Assembly (NCBI RefSeq): GCF_038002765.1
Contig: NZ_JBBODE010000002.1
Span: 558,001 to 622,000 of the forward strand
Direction: 5' to 3'
Length of the DNA stretch: 64,000 nt
From: Peribacillus sp. FSL H8-0477
GTDB lineage: Bacteria; Bacillota; Bacilli; Bacillales; DSM-1321
Part shown: piece after piece, positions 12,022-22,079 of the stretch
How positions within the stretch are numbered: position 1 is the stretch's first letter
Layout: every line of letters starts with the position of its first letter
Made by a program: the position numbers and the translations under genes
Notes under the pieces: model-generated
The model's input: the letters and a program-made list of their open reading frames with translations, nothing else
Told to the model about the DNA's origin: nothing
Database searches by the model: none

Positions 12022-12052
12022 GACATCAGAATATTTTCTGGTGTTCTTTTTT
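12022..12052 (+). terminator. Rho-independent terminator after P450 gene
   Basis: ACATCAGAA (12023-12031) pairs with TTCTGGTGT (12036-12044) with a G-T pair, then a T-rich run. Confidence 0.7.
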
Positions 12053-12183
12053 AAAACATATTTTTACTACACCCTTTGCTGTCAGATGCTAGCTGGAAAA
12101 ATTCATAAAACCGCCCATCATATGAAAACGGTAACTATTCATAACTGGTAAAATAAGTTATGAAGTAGGGTGGAGGTATTTAT

Positions 12184-12663
12184 ATGTTTGGTCAATTTGG
12201 TTTTTCATATGTAGGTCTGATTTATCTATTTATGTTAGTGTTTCCAAACACTCTTTGGAGCAAAAATAAGCCAATAGACTTTAACATGGAACAAGAAAAC
12301 AAAATGTTAGTTTGGTTTGAGCGGATTGGGCAGGTATGTTGTACGTTCAGCCTGTTGTTTTTTCGTGATTTTAACATTGCTCCATTTTCAGGATGGAGTT
12401 GGTGGTTGATAGCATCAGTTTTTCTAATGATGTTATATGAAATAAACTGGATTAGGTATTTTATGAATGAGCATACAGTAGAAAATTTTTATCGAAGTCT
12501 TTTTGGAATTCCGCTGCCTGGCGCTATTCTGCCAGTCTTGGCTTTTTTGCTGCTAGGAATTTACGGTAAAGTAATATGGTTGATTGCATTCGCTATACTA
12601 CTTGGCGTTGGTCATATTGGTATACACATTCAGCATGTGAAGGAATATAAATTGAAAAAATGA
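12184..12663 (+). CDS. Hypothetical membrane protein, about five membrane segments
   Basis: A 159-aa protein without a family I recognise. Hydrophobic stretches are seen near residues 8-25, 48-62, 72-92, 112-129 and 131-147. The motif YEINWIRYF follows the third segment, and HIGIHIQHVKEYKLKK ends the protein on the cytoplasmic side. ATG follows GGTGGAGG. It is flanked by its own spaces on both sides and seems to be transcribed alone. Function unknown. Confidence 0.75.
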   Translation: MFGQFGFSYVGLIYLFMLVFPNTLWSKNKPIDFNMEQENKMLVWFERIGQVCCTFSLLFFRDFNIAPFSGWSWWLIASVFLMMLYEINWIRYFMNEHTVENFYRSLFGIPLPGAILPVLAFLLLGIYGKVIWLIAFAILLGVGHIGIHIQHVKEYKLKK

Positions 12664-12807
12664 AATTTAATAGTAATAATCTATGAAAGGTGATCACGAA
12701 CTACTATCTATTGAACATTTTGACTAATCAGGACCTTTTCACTATATTAATTCTTTAAATTTGGGGTAAATAAATGGTGAGGAAATTACTTTTAGGAGGT
12801 TATCATT

Positions 12808-14457
12808 TTGGCAGAAAACAAAGATAAGAATGCTTCAAACGGTCAAGATGTAAAACGGGAGTCGTTGACAACACGTCAGGGACATCCTGTTACAGATAAT
12901 CAGAATATCCGGACAATAGGCAATCGTGGTCCTGCAACACTAGAAAACTATCATTTCATTGAAAAGATATCTCATTTCGACCGCGAAGAGGTACCGGAGC
13001 GTGTCGTTCACGCACGTGGTGCCGGAGCGTTTGGGTATTTTGAGGCATATGGAAAAGTTGGCGATGAACCAGTTGAAAAATATACTCGTGCCAAAGTATT
13101 CTCTGGCGCTGGCAAGAAAACGCCGCTCATGGTTCGTTTCTCAACAGTAGCCGGTTCGAAAGACTCACCAGAAACTGCGCGGGATCCACGCGGCTTTGCA
13201 GTGAAAATGTATACGGAAGATGGGAACTGGGATTTGGTTGGGAACAACCTGAAAATTTTCTTTATCCGTGATGCGATGAAGTTTCCAGATATGATTCATG
13301 CATTTAAGGTGGATCCGGCATCAAACGTGCCAAATCCTGAACAAATGTTTGATTTCGTTTCCCGTTCGCCAGAAGCTACTCATATGATTACATTCCTATT
13401 CTCTCCATGGGGCATACCAGCTACATATCGCCATATGCAGGGATCAGGCGTAAATACGTATAAATGGGTAAATGAAAAAGGGGAAGCGGTCCTAGTCAAG
13501 TACCATTGGGAACCTAAACAAGGCATCCGCAACTTAACACAAGAAGAAGCGGACTCCATTCAAGGAAAAACCGTTGCCCATGCAACACAAGATTTATATG
13601 AGGCAATCGAGAGCGGTGAATATCCAGAGTGGGAACTCTATGTGCAAATCATGGAGGACGATTACCATGAGGAACTCGATTTTGATCCGCTGGATGATAC
13701 GAAACTTTGGCCAGAAGATAAGTTTCCATGGCTGCCGGTTGGTCGGATGGTTCTAGATCGCAATCCGGTGGACTACCATGCCGAAATCGAGCAGGCGGCA
13801 TTCGGTACTGGTGTTCTTGTAGACGGAATGGACTTCTCCGATGATAAAATGTTACAAGGACGCACCTTCTCATATTCTGATACTCAACGCTATCGTGTAG
13901 GTTCAAATTATCTGAAATTGCCTGTAAATGCACCGAAAGCTCCTGTACGTACGAATCAGCATCGTGGACAAATGGACATTCGAGATCCGAAAGAGAATGG
14001 GGATAATCCATCAATTAATTATGAACCATCGATGATCGGCGGATTTAAAGAAGCAAACAAAGAAGAACGTCCTCAACATCGTCCAACCTTTAATGCGGCT
14101 GCTATGAGTGCACCGATAGACCGTCCTAATAATTATGGTCAAGCAGGTGAAACATATCGCAGTTTTGAGGACTGGGAACGTGACGAATTAATCAATAACT
14201 TATCCAACGCACTTGCAATATGTGATAAACGAATTCAAGATGCAATGGTTGAGCACTTTACACAAGCCGATGAAGAATATGGCCGCCGTGTGAAGGAAGG
14301 CATCGAAATGAAAATGAAAGAAATTCAATCTTTGAAGAACGAAGACAAAATTCCTGGTCGTGAATCAGGTAAATCAAGATATGGCCAAGGATCAATAGCC
14401 GCGAATAAAGCCACAAAAGATGCGGTGAAGAAAAGCCACGAAGCAGATCCATATTAA
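12808..14457 (+). CDS. Catalase, haem type, 549 aa
   Basis: Splits hydrogen peroxide into water and oxygen. The active-site His68 lies in [11 protein letters not shown], the distal Asn in NNLKIFF and the proximal haem ligand is Tyr356 in [10 protein letters not shown]. About 60 residues beyond the usual 480-residue core form a lysine-rich tail ([18 protein letters not shown]). The length is nearer to B. subtilis KatX (about 547 aa, spore catalase) than to KatA (483 aa); I did not find a convincing forespore promoter, so the name is left open. TTG at 12808 is placed well behind AGGAGG. Confidence 0.93.
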   Translation: MAENKDKNASNGQDVKRESLTTRQGHPVTDNQNIRTIGNRGPATLENYHFIEKISHFDREEVPERVVHARGAGAFGYFEAYGKVGDEPVEKYTRAKVFSGAGKKTPLMVRFSTVAGSKDSPETARDPRGFAVKMYTEDGNWDLVGNNLKIFFIRDAMKFPDMIHAFKVDPASNVPNPEQMFDFVSRSPEATHMITFLFSPWGIPATYRHMQGSGVNTYKWVNEKGEAVLVKYHWEPKQGIRNLTQEEADSIQGKTVAHATQDLYEAIESGEYPEWELYVQIMEDDYHEELDFDPLDDTKLWPEDKFPWLPVGRMVLDRNPVDYHAEIEQAAFGTGVLVDGMDFSDDKMLQGRTFSYSDTQRYRVGSNYLKLPVNAPKAPVRTNQHRGQMDIRDPKENGDNPSINYEPSMIGGFKEANKEERPQHRPTFNAAAMSAPIDRPNNYGQAGETYRSFEDWERDELINNLSNALAICDKRIQDAMVEHFTQADEEYGRRVKEGIEMKMKEIQSLKNEDKIPGRESGKSRYGQGSIAANKATKDAVKKSHEADPY

Positions 14458-14470
14458 TAAAACAGCAAGT

Positions 14471-14514
14471 GCTGTCCGTACAATCAGTAAAAACTGATGA
14501 CGGGCAGCTTTTTT
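14471..14514 (+). terminator. Terminator after catalase gene
   Basis: GCTGTCCGT (14471-14479) pairs with ACGGGCAGC (14500-14508), with an inner ATCAGT/ACTGAT stem and a following T run. Confidence 0.85.
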
Positions 14515-14549
14515 GTTTTGATCAATCTTACTATGCCTTCCAAGAATGA

Positions 14550-14590
14550 ACCGCCTCGTAAAACTCACTTGTTTAAGACACGGAGGCGGT
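14550..14590 (-). terminator. Possible terminator of the LysM-GH18 gene
   Basis: ACCGCCTC (14550-14557) pairs with GAGGCGGT (14583-14590). On the minus strand it follows the LysM-GH18 gene by 25 bases, but the T run is weak, so it may be an incomplete terminator. Confidence 0.5.
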
Positions 14591-14615
14591 AAACTTTCTA
14601 TTAACCTATAGTGGT

Positions 14616-16037
14616 TCAACTATATTTCGATAATTTTTTTATCGTAAAGTTTTCATTTAATAATGTCCAGTTTTGGGGATATGGAAAACCGAGTGCCCAG
14701 TAACTAATCCCGCGGAGCTTATAATCCTTAACTAGTTCAAACTTGGCTTGGGCGCTCCTTGCATCTTCAAACCATACTTCATGTGCTTTTCCTTTTTCAT
14801 CCGTATATCGGTAAAAAGGGGATTGAGCTGTGGGATCATATTGAATGGGAGCTCCATATTTTATCGCTCTTTTTATGGCTTCTTGGGGGCTGAATGTCTC
14901 AGCTTCTTGGCCTTGAGCGTGTGGAAGAAGCCAATCTCGAGCATAAATTTGAAATCCTAGGTAGATTTTTTCAGCTGGTATAACGGAAAGGGCATATTCA
15001 ACCACTTTCCTCATTTGGTCTAGAGGAGAGATGGCCTGCGGTGGTCCCATTCGATATCCCCATTCATAAGTCATGAGCACGACAAAATCAGTAATCCGCC
15101 CGTGCGCTTTATAATCATGTGCTTCATATAAAACACCGGATTGCTCTGTGCTTGTTTTTGGTGCAAGAGCCGTCGAAACTAGATAACCTCTAGTATGAAG
15201 GAGGTCAACAGCCGATTGGAGAAATCTGTTGTAATTCTCTCGGTCTTCGGGCAGTACATTTTCGAAGTCGATGTTTAATGCCGTATAGCCTTTATCATCC
15301 ATCAGTTCCAGGACATTCTTGATGACTTTTTTTCGTAAAGAAGGACTTGCTAATATGACATGGGCTAAATTAGAACCAGCTTCTGTTGAAGTGAAATTGG
15401 TAATGGACATCATTGGGGTAATATTTTCTGAAAGGGCTGTATCAACCATTTCTTCATCATTCAATCCTTCTATTGTGCCATCTTCCTTGATTTTATAAGC
15501 AAAAGGACTGAAATAGGTAAGCAGCTGACCAATATCTTTTAGTGATTGGACTGCCGCTTCACTTGATTGATAGGTATAAGCATTCACTTCAATGGTGCGT
15601 TTTGATCTTGGAATAATCAGGGTCATCCCAGAATAAATATTGTTTGGACTATCAACTTGATTGGCACTCATAATGGCTTGAACGGTAGTTCCATACCAGA
15701 TAGAAATATCCCACAATGTCTCCCCAGGCTGTACGAGATGTTTAACGGCAGGAATGTATAGAACACTGCCTTGATATAGCACATTTGGATCAGTAAGTTG
15801 ATTGGCTTCCATGAGAGTCTCGATAGAAATTCCGTATTGCTTGGCAATCGTCGCTACTGTTTCCCCGGATTCCACGATATGAGATGTTCCAGGGTAAGGA
15901 ATAATAATTGACTGACCAATTGTTAATTGACTTGGAGCAGTTAATGCGTTCAGTTTAGAAATTGAATCCAGTGTTACGCCATAACGGTTTGCAATCTTCC
16001 AAAGCGTATCGCCGCTTTTCACTACATAGATAATCAA
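14616..16037 (-). CDS. LysM-GH18 glycosidase, spore-cortex type (YaaH/YdhD-like)
   Basis: A 473-aa protein with three LysM repeats at about residues 3-47, 51-96 and 98-143, each beginning with a SGDTL- or PGETL-like motif, followed by a glycoside hydrolase family 18 domain (about 150-465). The catalytic strand reads LNIDFENV, matching the DxxE signature used by cortex N-acetylglucosaminidases, and VLMTYEWGYRMGPPQAISP matches the Met-Tyr substrate motif. There is no signal peptide, as in YaaH and SleL, which reach the spore from the mother cell. TTG start behind TAGGGGGA. The role in cortex lysis on germination is inferred from the family. Confidence 0.9.
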   Translation of the reverse strand: MIIYVVKSGDTLWKIANRYGVTLDSISKLNALTAPSQLTIGQSIIIPYPGTSHIVESGETVATIAKQYGISIETLMEANQLTDPNVLYQGSVLYIPAVKHLVQPGETLWDISIWYGTTVQAIMSANQVDSPNNIYSGMTLIIPRSKRTIEVNAYTYQSSEAAVQSLKDIGQLLTYFSPFAYKIKEDGTIEGLNDEEMVDTALSENITPMMSITNFTSTEAGSNLAHVILASPSLRKKVIKNVLELMDDKGYTALNIDFENVLPEDRENYNRFLQSAVDLLHTRGYLVSTALAPKTSTEQSGVLYEAHDYKAHGRITDFVVLMTYEWGYRMGPPQAISPLDQMRKVVEYALSVIPAEKIYLGFQIYARDWLLPHAQGQEAETFSPQEAIKRAIKYGAPIQYDPTAQSPFYRYTDEKGKAHEVWFEDARSAQAKFELVKDYKLRGISYWALGFPYPQNWTLLNENFTIKKLSKYS

Positions 16038-16294
16038 TAGAGCTCCCCCTAAGTAATTTCAATAATGCCATCCTATGTAATAGTAAATTAAATGTTTCTT
16101 TAGTTGTTTGCGTTAAAGAGACTAATACATTTAATGTTTAATAAGAGTCAACCTTAAGTGGAAACGGTATAATATATAGGGATAAGCAGACATTATAAAT
16201 GTACTTCAGGCAATTGGAATTACATACATGCTTATGTTTTTATTGCTAAAAAAAGGGAAAATAGTATAAAAACCATATGAAGAAAGGGGATCCT

Positions 16295-17758
16295 ATGACA
16301 AAGATTATGGAAACAGGATGGAACTTAGAAAATAGCTATGCCAGCCTTCCAACCTCTCTTTTCACCCGTACAAATCCAACTCCGGTAAGTTCACCAGAAT
16401 TGATTGTGCTGAATGAGCAGTTAGCAGCATCCTTAGGTTTGAACGCTGAGTTTTTAGAAAGCGAAGCTGGTGTGGCGGTGCTTGCTGGAAACGAGATTCC
16501 AGAAGGTGCTACGCCTCTTTCCCAAGCTTACGCAGGTCATCAATTCGGGAACTTTACCATGTTAGGTGATGGTCGGGCCGTCCTATTAGGAGAGCAGATT
16601 ATACCTGAGGGAAAGAGGGTGGATATTCAATTAAAAGGGCCAGGCAGAACGCCATACTCTCGTGGAGGTGATGGTCGGGCAGCTTTGGGTCCGATGTTGC
16701 GTGAATATATTATTAGCGAAGCTATGCATGGCCTTGGTATTCCCACTTCCCGCAGCCTTGCTGTCGTGAAAACTGGCGATCCGGTATATCGTGAAAATGT
16801 ATTACCAGGCGCGGTGTTAACGCGAGTGGCTGCCAGCCATATTCGTGTAGGAACCTTTCAATATGTAGCAAAGTGGAGGACAATCGAGGAATTACAAGCA
16901 TTGGTTGATTATACAATAAGGCGTCATTATCCAGATATTGAGGATGATGAGAATCGATCCCTTTCATTGCTCAAGCAAGTAATTAGCCGACAGGCTGAAC
17001 TTATTTCAAAATGGCAATTGGTTGGCTTTATACATGGTGTGATGAACACCGATAACATGACAATCAGTGGAGAAAGTATTGATTACGGTCCTTGTGCTTT
17101 CATGGATTCCTATGACTTGGAAACTGTATTCAGTTCCATAGATGTTCATGGCCGTTATGCTTATGGTAATCAGCCGTATATTGCTGCATGGAATTTGGCA
17201 CGATTGGCGGAAAGTCTATTGCCATTGCTCGACGATGATCCAGAAAAGGCGGTTGAACTAGCGCAAGCGGAAATATCGGAATTCCATAAAATCTATAATT
17301 CTCATTGGATCAATGGGATGAGAGGGAAATTAGGCCTCTTTAACGCAGAGGCAGAGGATGAAGCTCTTATAGAAGAACTTCTCGAACTGATGAAGAAGCA
17401 TCATGCAGATTACACGAATACATTTCGGGCTTTAACCTTCGAGACTAAAGAGGATTCGGTCCTATTTGGAACTTCAGAGTTTGAACAGTGGCATAGGCGT
17501 TGGCTGGCAAGACTTGACCGGCAGCAGGAATCGAATGACTCTTCGAAAAAGCTGATGCAAGACAGTAACCCTGCGGTAATCCCACGCAATCATCGGGTGG
17601 AGGAAGCCCTGAAAGCCGCAGTTGAAAAAGGTGACTACAGTGTGATGGAACGACTTCTTGAAGTACTCTCACATCCTTATGCGCATACCGACGAGCAGGC
17701 CGAATATGCTACAGTGCCTAAAGAGTGCGGACCTTACCAGACTTTTTGTGGGACCTAA
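16295..17758 (+). CDS. selO: SelO/YdiU-family protein AMPylase
   Basis: A pseudokinase that transfers AMP from ATP to hydroxyl groups of proteins, linked to oxidative stress response. The 487-aa length is complete. The catalytic loop HGVMNTDN has Asp253 and the metal motif DYGP has Asp263, close to E. coli Asp252 and Asp262. [25 protein letters not shown] is the nucleotide-binding region. The protein ends in CGT, placing a plain Cys at the third position from the end, where many eukaryotic SelO proteins have selenocysteine. ATG at 16295 has AAAGGGGA in front; the ATG at 16277 has no ribosome site. Strong terminator 17 bases after the stop. Confidence 0.93.
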   Translation: MTKIMETGWNLENSYASLPTSLFTRTNPTPVSSPELIVLNEQLAASLGLNAEFLESEAGVAVLAGNEIPEGATPLSQAYAGHQFGNFTMLGDGRAVLLGEQIIPEGKRVDIQLKGPGRTPYSRGGDGRAALGPMLREYIISEAMHGLGIPTSRSLAVVKTGDPVYRENVLPGAVLTRVAASHIRVGTFQYVAKWRTIEELQALVDYTIRRHYPDIEDDENRSLSLLKQVISRQAELISKWQLVGFIHGVMNTDNMTISGESIDYGPCAFMDSYDLETVFSSIDVHGRYAYGNQPYIAAWNLARLAESLLPLLDDDPEKAVELAQAEISEFHKIYNSHWINGMRGKLGLFNAEAEDEALIEELLELMKKHHADYTNTFRALTFETKEDSVLFGTSEFEQWHRRWLARLDRQQESNDSSKKLMQDSNPAVIPRNHRVEEALKAAVEKGDYSVMERLLEVLSHPYAHTDEQAEYATVPKECGPYQTFCGT

Positions 17759-17775
17759 TTGATTAAAGAAAAAGT

Positions 17776-17807
17776 ATGCTGCCACACGATTGTGGCAGCA
17801 TTTTTTT
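17776..17807 (+). terminator. Terminator after selO
   Basis: ATGCTGCCACA (17776-17786) and TGTGGCAGCAT (17791-17801) form a perfect 11-bp stem with a four-base loop and a T run. Confidence 0.95.
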
Positions 17808-18043
17808 GGAGAAAACAGTTACTTTCGACACACTATAATTATATTAAAAAAGTAAAATATAGAACAGAAGAAGTGTTAATAAAAATAAAATAGTAGGAGT
17901 AAAATACTGATTTAGATGATAAAATTAGGATGTGCTAAAAAAACAGAACTTTTTTGTGTAAAATAGACTACTTCTGATTTACTAGAAATGTTTTATAAGA
18001 ATAATGAGTTCTGTTTAAAAGAAATTGAGAGAAGGTTTTGTTT

Positions 18044-19672
18044 TTGAAAAGAAATGTTTGGGTAAAAGTTGTTTTTGTGCTGATGTTTTTACTATCAGTC
18101 TCTTTAGGAAGTTCAGTACAAGCGGAAAACACGAGTTTTTCTGACGAGGAGATCAAAGCTCCTCAAAGTATTACATTAAGTAAAACAGCTGTATCATTAA
18201 TAGTATATAAGACGGCTCAGTTAACAGCGACTGTAAATCCAATTGAGACAGCTGATCAAAGTGTTAGCTGGATAAGTACTAACCCGAAAATTGCAACAGT
18301 TAATCAAAATGGAGAAATTAAGGCAGTTAAAGTGGGGACAACAATCATTACTGTGGCTTCTAATGATAATCCATTGATTAAGGAAAGTATTAAAGTTACA
18401 GTAACGAAAATTGTGCCAACAAGTTTGAAGTTGAGCAAAGCTTCTTTACATATTATAAAAAACCAAACAGTAAATGCTAAGGCGACAATTGCTCCATCGA
18501 ATGCCGCAAATAAAACTGTTCGATGGAAAAGCTCTAACACTAAGGCAGCAAAAGTAGATTCAAACGGTAATATCAAAGGGATTGCGAACGGTTCTGCAAC
18601 TATTACTGCAACTGCACAAGATAATAGTAAAGTCTACAAACGAGTAACGGTAAAGGTTTCTACAAAGACAGTAAAAATAAATAAATCAAGCTTAACTGTA
18701 ACTACAGGAAAAACAGGACAGCTTACAGCAACTGTTTCACCAGCTGATAGCACGAATAAAGGAGTAGTATGGTCTACTTCAAATAAAAAGATCGCAACGG
18801 TGAGTAGCAAAGGCAAGGTGACGGGTAAATCGAAAGGTACCGCTACTATTACAGCAACAGTCAAAGGTGCTAAGGCAGTTAAGATTAAAGTAAGTGTTAA
18901 ATCACCGATTGTTCCAAGTTCGGTAAAGTTAAATAAGACTTCAACTTCAATTGTTCAAGGAAAGACATTAACATTATTGGCAACGGTGAGTCCAAGTAAA
19001 GCGGTTAATAAAACAGTGAAATGGTCTTCATCCAATAAAAAAATAGCAACTGTCAGCAGTAAAGGAAAAGTAACAGCTGTTGGTGTAGGTACAGCAAAAA
19101 TTACCGCTACTACTACAAATGGCAAAAAGACCATGGCAACCATCAAAGTGAAAGCAAAACCTTACGTGAAAACCTTACGTGCAGGTACTTGGAAAGCAGG
19201 TAAGGATATAAAAACAGGACGTTACAAAATTACGACAAGTTTCGGCAACGGCAATTTGTTCATCACAGGAAATGATTATTTCGATTCCAATCGCTATATA
19301 AATGAAATATTGACTGGCGAAGATGATGGCTTTGGAGTAAAAGTGGTTACAACCGATTTGAAATCCGGAGACGAAATTGAAATATTGAGCTTGGATTCTG
19401 TGAAATTCACGCGGATTTCGCACGTTCTATCTAGTACGTTGACGGCTGGTTACCATACAGTTGGGAAGGATATTAAGGCTGGAAAATACAAAATGACAAC
19501 GCCAAGCGGATCAGGGAATTTAGTTATATACAGGGGAGACAATCTGTTAGTAAATGAAATCCTTTCGAAACAAGCTGATAAATATACCGTTAGAAGTGTG
19601 ACTAAGACACTTAAAGCAGGAGATCAAATCAATATCTCAAGTTTAGAAAAAGTGGTTTTTACGAAAAAATAA
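18044..19672 (+). CDS. Secreted BIG2 (bacterial Ig-like) repeat protein with duplicated C-terminal domain
   Basis: A 542-aa exported protein. The signal peptide is MKRNVWVKVVFVLMFLLSVS with cleavage likely after VQA. Four BIG2 Ig-like domains of about 80 residues follow (roughly 30-365), each with the pattern tVxWxSSNxKIATVxxxGKV and AxITAT. The last 165 residues hold two related copies of a 75-residue unit, each starting GxxxxGKDIKxGxYKxTT and ending in a TLKAGD or DLKSGD stretch. No LPXTG or S-layer anchor is seen, so the protein is released or binds non-covalently. TTG at 18044 is 8 bases after GAAGG; TTG at 18038 is only 2 away. Adhesion or wall binding is only inferred from BIG2. Confidence 0.88.
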   Translation: MKRNVWVKVVFVLMFLLSVSLGSSVQAENTSFSDEEIKAPQSITLSKTAVSLIVYKTAQLTATVNPIETADQSVSWISTNPKIATVNQNGEIKAVKVGTTIITVASNDNPLIKESIKVTVTKIVPTSLKLSKASLHIIKNQTVNAKATIAPSNAANKTVRWKSSNTKAAKVDSNGNIKGIANGSATITATAQDNSKVYKRVTVKVSTKTVKINKSSLTVTTGKTGQLTATVSPADSTNKGVVWSTSNKKIATVSSKGKVTGKSKGTATITATVKGAKAVKIKVSVKSPIVPSSVKLNKTSTSIVQGKTLTLLATVSPSKAVNKTVKWSSSNKKIATVSSKGKVTAVGVGTAKITATTTNGKKTMATIKVKAKPYVKTLRAGTWKAGKDIKTGRYKITTSFGNGNLFITGNDYFDSNRYINEILTGEDDGFGVKVVTTDLKSGDEIEILSLDSVKFTRISHVLSSTLTAGYHTVGKDIKAGKYKMTTPSGSGNLVIYRGDNLLVNEILSKQADKYTVRSVTKTLKAGDQINISSLEKVVFTKK

Positions 19673-19691
19673 GAAAATAGATAACAGTTTG

Positions 19692-19737
19692 ACCCTATAG
19701 AATAGACCGTTGAAAAGTCTACCTATAGGGTATTTTA
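19692..19737 (+). terminator. Terminator after BIG2 gene
   Basis: ACCCTATAG (19692-19700) pairs with CTATAGGGT (19723-19731), with an inner TAGAC/GTCTA stem and a short T run. Confidence 0.8.
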
Positions 19738-19778
19738 ATCTTAAAAAGGTAAGAAATGAATAAAACAACATTTTTGGA

Positions 19779-19826
19779 AAAAAGAGCTGCTCTCAAGTCA
19801 ATTTAGACTTTGAGGACAGCTCTTTT
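19779..19826 (-). terminator. Terminator of the DUF779/aldehyde dehydrogenase unit
   Basis: AAAAGAGCTG to TCAAGTC (from 19780) pairs with GACTTTGAGGACAGCTCTTTT up to 19826. On the minus strand it directly follows the DUF779 stop codon and ends in a T run. Confidence 0.88.
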
Positions 19827-19827
19827 G

Positions 19828-20190
19828 TTATAAAACTTGCTTCACTTCATCGTATTCTTCATCTGTGAAAACCCGCGAGCGCGTAATGAAATGCTGATCT
19901 TCCACGCTATCAAGTGAAAAATCTGGGCCTCTTCCTTCTTGTGCATCGATGATTAGCTGCGTATGCTTCCAATAATCGTATTGGCTTTTATGCATGTAGA
20001 AGGGGATAGCACCAATAGTTCCTAGATAGATATCTGAATCGCCTAGTTTAAAGTCTCCTTCTCTATAGCACATTGGAGAAGATCCGTCACAACAGCCGCC
20101 AGATTGATAAAACATGATAGGTCCATGTACTTTTTTAATAGTTTCTATTAATCTAAGTGCTTCGTCTGTAGCAATAACACGTTCTATCAT
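19828..20190 (-). CDS. DUF779 protein linked to aldehyde dehydrogenase
   Basis: A 120-aa cytoplasmic protein of the DUF779 family. The core QSGGCCDGSSPMCY has three Cys that could bind a metal or take part in thiol chemistry. Genes of this family very often follow acetaldehyde dehydrogenase genes, as here, where it starts 21 bases after the dehydrogenase stop codon. ATG is preceded by AAAGGATACG. A helper role for the enzyme is inferred from gene order; no biochemical function is known to me. Confidence 0.85.
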   Translation of the reverse strand: MIERVIATDEALRLIETIKKVHGPIMFYQSGGCCDGSSPMCYREGDFKLGDSDIYLGTIGAIPFYMHKSQYDYWKHTQLIIDAQEGRGPDFSLDSVEDQHFITRSRVFTDEEYDEVKQVL

Positions 20191-20211
20191 GTTTTATCGT
20201 ATCCTTTCGAT

Positions 20212-21729
20212 TTAGAAGAATCCTTGAGCGTCTTTAGCGTAGCTTACTAGTAGACATTTTGTTTGTTGATAGTGATCCAGCATCATAGCGTGGTTTTCAC
20301 GGCCGATACCTGACAATTTGAAACCACCGAATGCTGCGCCTGCAGGGTATTGGTGATAAGTGTTAGTCCATACACGGCCAGCTTCGATACCACGTCCTGC
20401 ACGGTAAGCAAGATCTCCGCTGCGTGACCATACACCAGCTCCTAAGCCGTAAAGAGTATCGTTTGCAATTTCCATCGCTTCATCGAAGTCTTTAAATGTA
20501 GTAACAGCAAGAACCGGTCCGAAAATTTCTTCTTGGAAGATGCGCATTTTATTGTTTCCTTTAAATACAGTTGGTTCGATGTAATTACCATTTTCAAGAC
20601 CGTCAATTTTGTTTTCTGCTCCACCGATTAGTAATTCAGCGCCCTCTTCTTGACCAAGTTGGATGTAAGATAAGATTTTTTCTTTTTGTTGACTAGAAGC
20701 TTGAGCTCCCATCATTACTTCAGTATCAAGCGGGTTACCCACTTTAATCGCTTTAACACGTTCTAATGCGCGTTCCATGAATTTATCATAGATTGATTCT
20801 TGGATAATTGCACGAGAAGGGCACGTACAGATCTCGCCAGAGTTCAATGCGAACATAACCATTCCTTCGATTGCTTTATCTAAATAAGAATCGTCTTTAT
20901 CCATAACATCTTCAAAGAATACGTTAGGTGATTTACCACCAAGTTCAAGTGTTACAGGAATGATGTTTTCTGTTGCATATTGCATGATTTGACGACCAAC
21001 AGCAGTTGAACCTGTAAATGCAATTTTAGCAATACGCGGATTCGTTGCAAGTGGTTTACCAACTTCAACACCGAAACCATTTACAATATTAAGAACACCT
21101 GCAGGAAGGATATCTTCAATTACTTCTATTAATACCATAATAGAAGCAGGCGTTTGTTCAGCTGGTTTCATGACGATACAGTTACCTGCTGCTAATGCTG
21201 GAGCGATTTTCCAAACTGCCATTAGAATTGGGAAGTTCCAAGGAATGATCTGTCCAACAACACCTAGTGGTTCTTGGAAGTGGTAAGCTACTGTATCGTT
21301 ATCTAGTTGAGTTGTGCGGCCTTCTTGAGAACGAATAGCACTTGCAAAGTAACGGAAGTGATCGATTGCTAACGGAATATCTGCATTCAATGTTTCGCGG
21401 ACTGCCTTACCGTTGTCCCATGTTTCCGCTACAGCAAGTTTTTCTAAATTTTCTTCTAAACGATCAGCGATCTTATTTAATAAACGAGCACGTTCAGCTG
21501 CAGTAGTTTTTCCCCAAGCTACTTTTGCTGCATGTGCTGCATCTAATGCCAATTCAATATCTTCTGCTGAAGAACGAGCAGCTTTAGTGAAAACTTCTCC
21601 AGTTACTGGAGATTTATTTTCAAAGTATTGACCATTTACTGGTGCAACCCATTTTCCCCCAATAAAGTTATCATACTTCTCTTTAAATTGTATAACCGAT
21701 CCCTCTGTATTCGGATTTGCATAAATCAT
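20212..21729 (-). CDS. Aldehyde dehydrogenase (acetaldehyde dehydrogenase, AcoD/ExaC-like)
   Basis: Oxidises aldehydes to acids with NAD. The 505-aa length fits the family. The NAD-binding stretch is [19 protein letters not shown], the general base is Glu in LELGGKSPN and the nucleophile is the first Cys of GEICTCPSR near residue 300. The likely start is ATG at 21729 with GGGGGAT 11 bases away; the frame remains open back to TTG 21765. Followed closely by the DUF779 gene and preceded by a cre-like site. AcoD-type enzymes handle acetaldehyde from ethanol, acetoin or ethanolamine breakdown, which would suit the alcohol dehydrogenase at 30.5 kb. Confidence 0.92.
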   Translation of the reverse strand: MIYANPNTEGSVIQFKEKYDNFIGGKWVAPVNGQYFENKSPVTGEVFTKAARSSAEDIELALDAAHAAKVAWGKTTAAERARLLNKIADRLEENLEKLAVAETWDNGKAVRETLNADIPLAIDHFRYFASAIRSQEGRTTQLDNDTVAYHFQEPLGVVGQIIPWNFPILMAVWKIAPALAAGNCIVMKPAEQTPASIMVLIEVIEDILPAGVLNIVNGFGVEVGKPLATNPRIAKIAFTGSTAVGRQIMQYATENIIPVTLELGGKSPNVFFEDVMDKDDSYLDKAIEGMVMFALNSGEICTCPSRAIIQESIYDKFMERALERVKAIKVGNPLDTEVMMGAQASSQQKEKILSYIQLGQEEGAELLIGGAENKIDGLENGNYIEPTVFKGNNKMRIFQEEIFGPVLAVTTFKDFDEAMEIANDTLYGLGAGVWSRSGDLAYRAGRGIEAGRVWTNTYHQYPAGAAFGGFKLSGIGRENHAMMLDHYQQTKCLLVSYAKDAQGFF

Positions 21730-21772
21730 AGATATTTTATCCCCCAAAATTCTTTTTTGAAACAAACCTACA

Positions 21773-21786
21773 TGTATACGCTCTCA
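21773..21786 (-). promoter_or_regulatory. cre-like site upstream of aldehyde dehydrogenase
   Basis: On the minus strand the site reads TGAGAGCGTATACA, one mismatch from the cre consensus TGWNANCGNTNWCA. It is 44 bases before the likely start codon. Catabolite repression by CcpA is plausible. Confidence 0.5.
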
Positions 21787-22079
21787 TATAATGGTAGTAA
21801 CGTATAAGGTTTGTTTTCTATTTCTATAATGCCCTCTACCAGGCAAAAATTCAAGAACTATTATGCTAGCATAATTAGTTATGTGTTCAATAATATGGTA
21901 TCGAACATGTAAGGGGAGTTCGATTTAATGTAGATTTCAGTTAAAATAAATAAATTTGTAACATACCGTACACATGATCCTGCTTATTTTATTGGAATAC
22001 ATATACAAATAGAAGGAATTACTTTACCATTAAAATGTATATTATATAATTTTTTGAAAACCGAATGGAGGAATTTAGC
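21787..22079. other. Divergent intergenic region with a 16-bp palindrome
   Basis: The region between aldehyde dehydrogenase and the epimerase-like gene. It contains the perfect palindrome ATTATGCTAGCATAAT at 21860-21875 and the inverted repeat TCGAAC/GTTCGA at 21901-21906 and 21918-21923. Either could be an operator for one of the divergent genes. No regulator gene lies next to it. Confidence 0.45.

Noticed and set aside
13649-14014. Minus-strand frame opposite the catalase gene
   Set aside because: A shadow frame; the catalase motifs on the plus strand are complete.
18175-19160. Repeated DNA in the BIG2 gene as a CRISPR or satellite array
   Set aside because: The repeats are in frame, diverged and about 240 bases long; they encode Ig-like domains.
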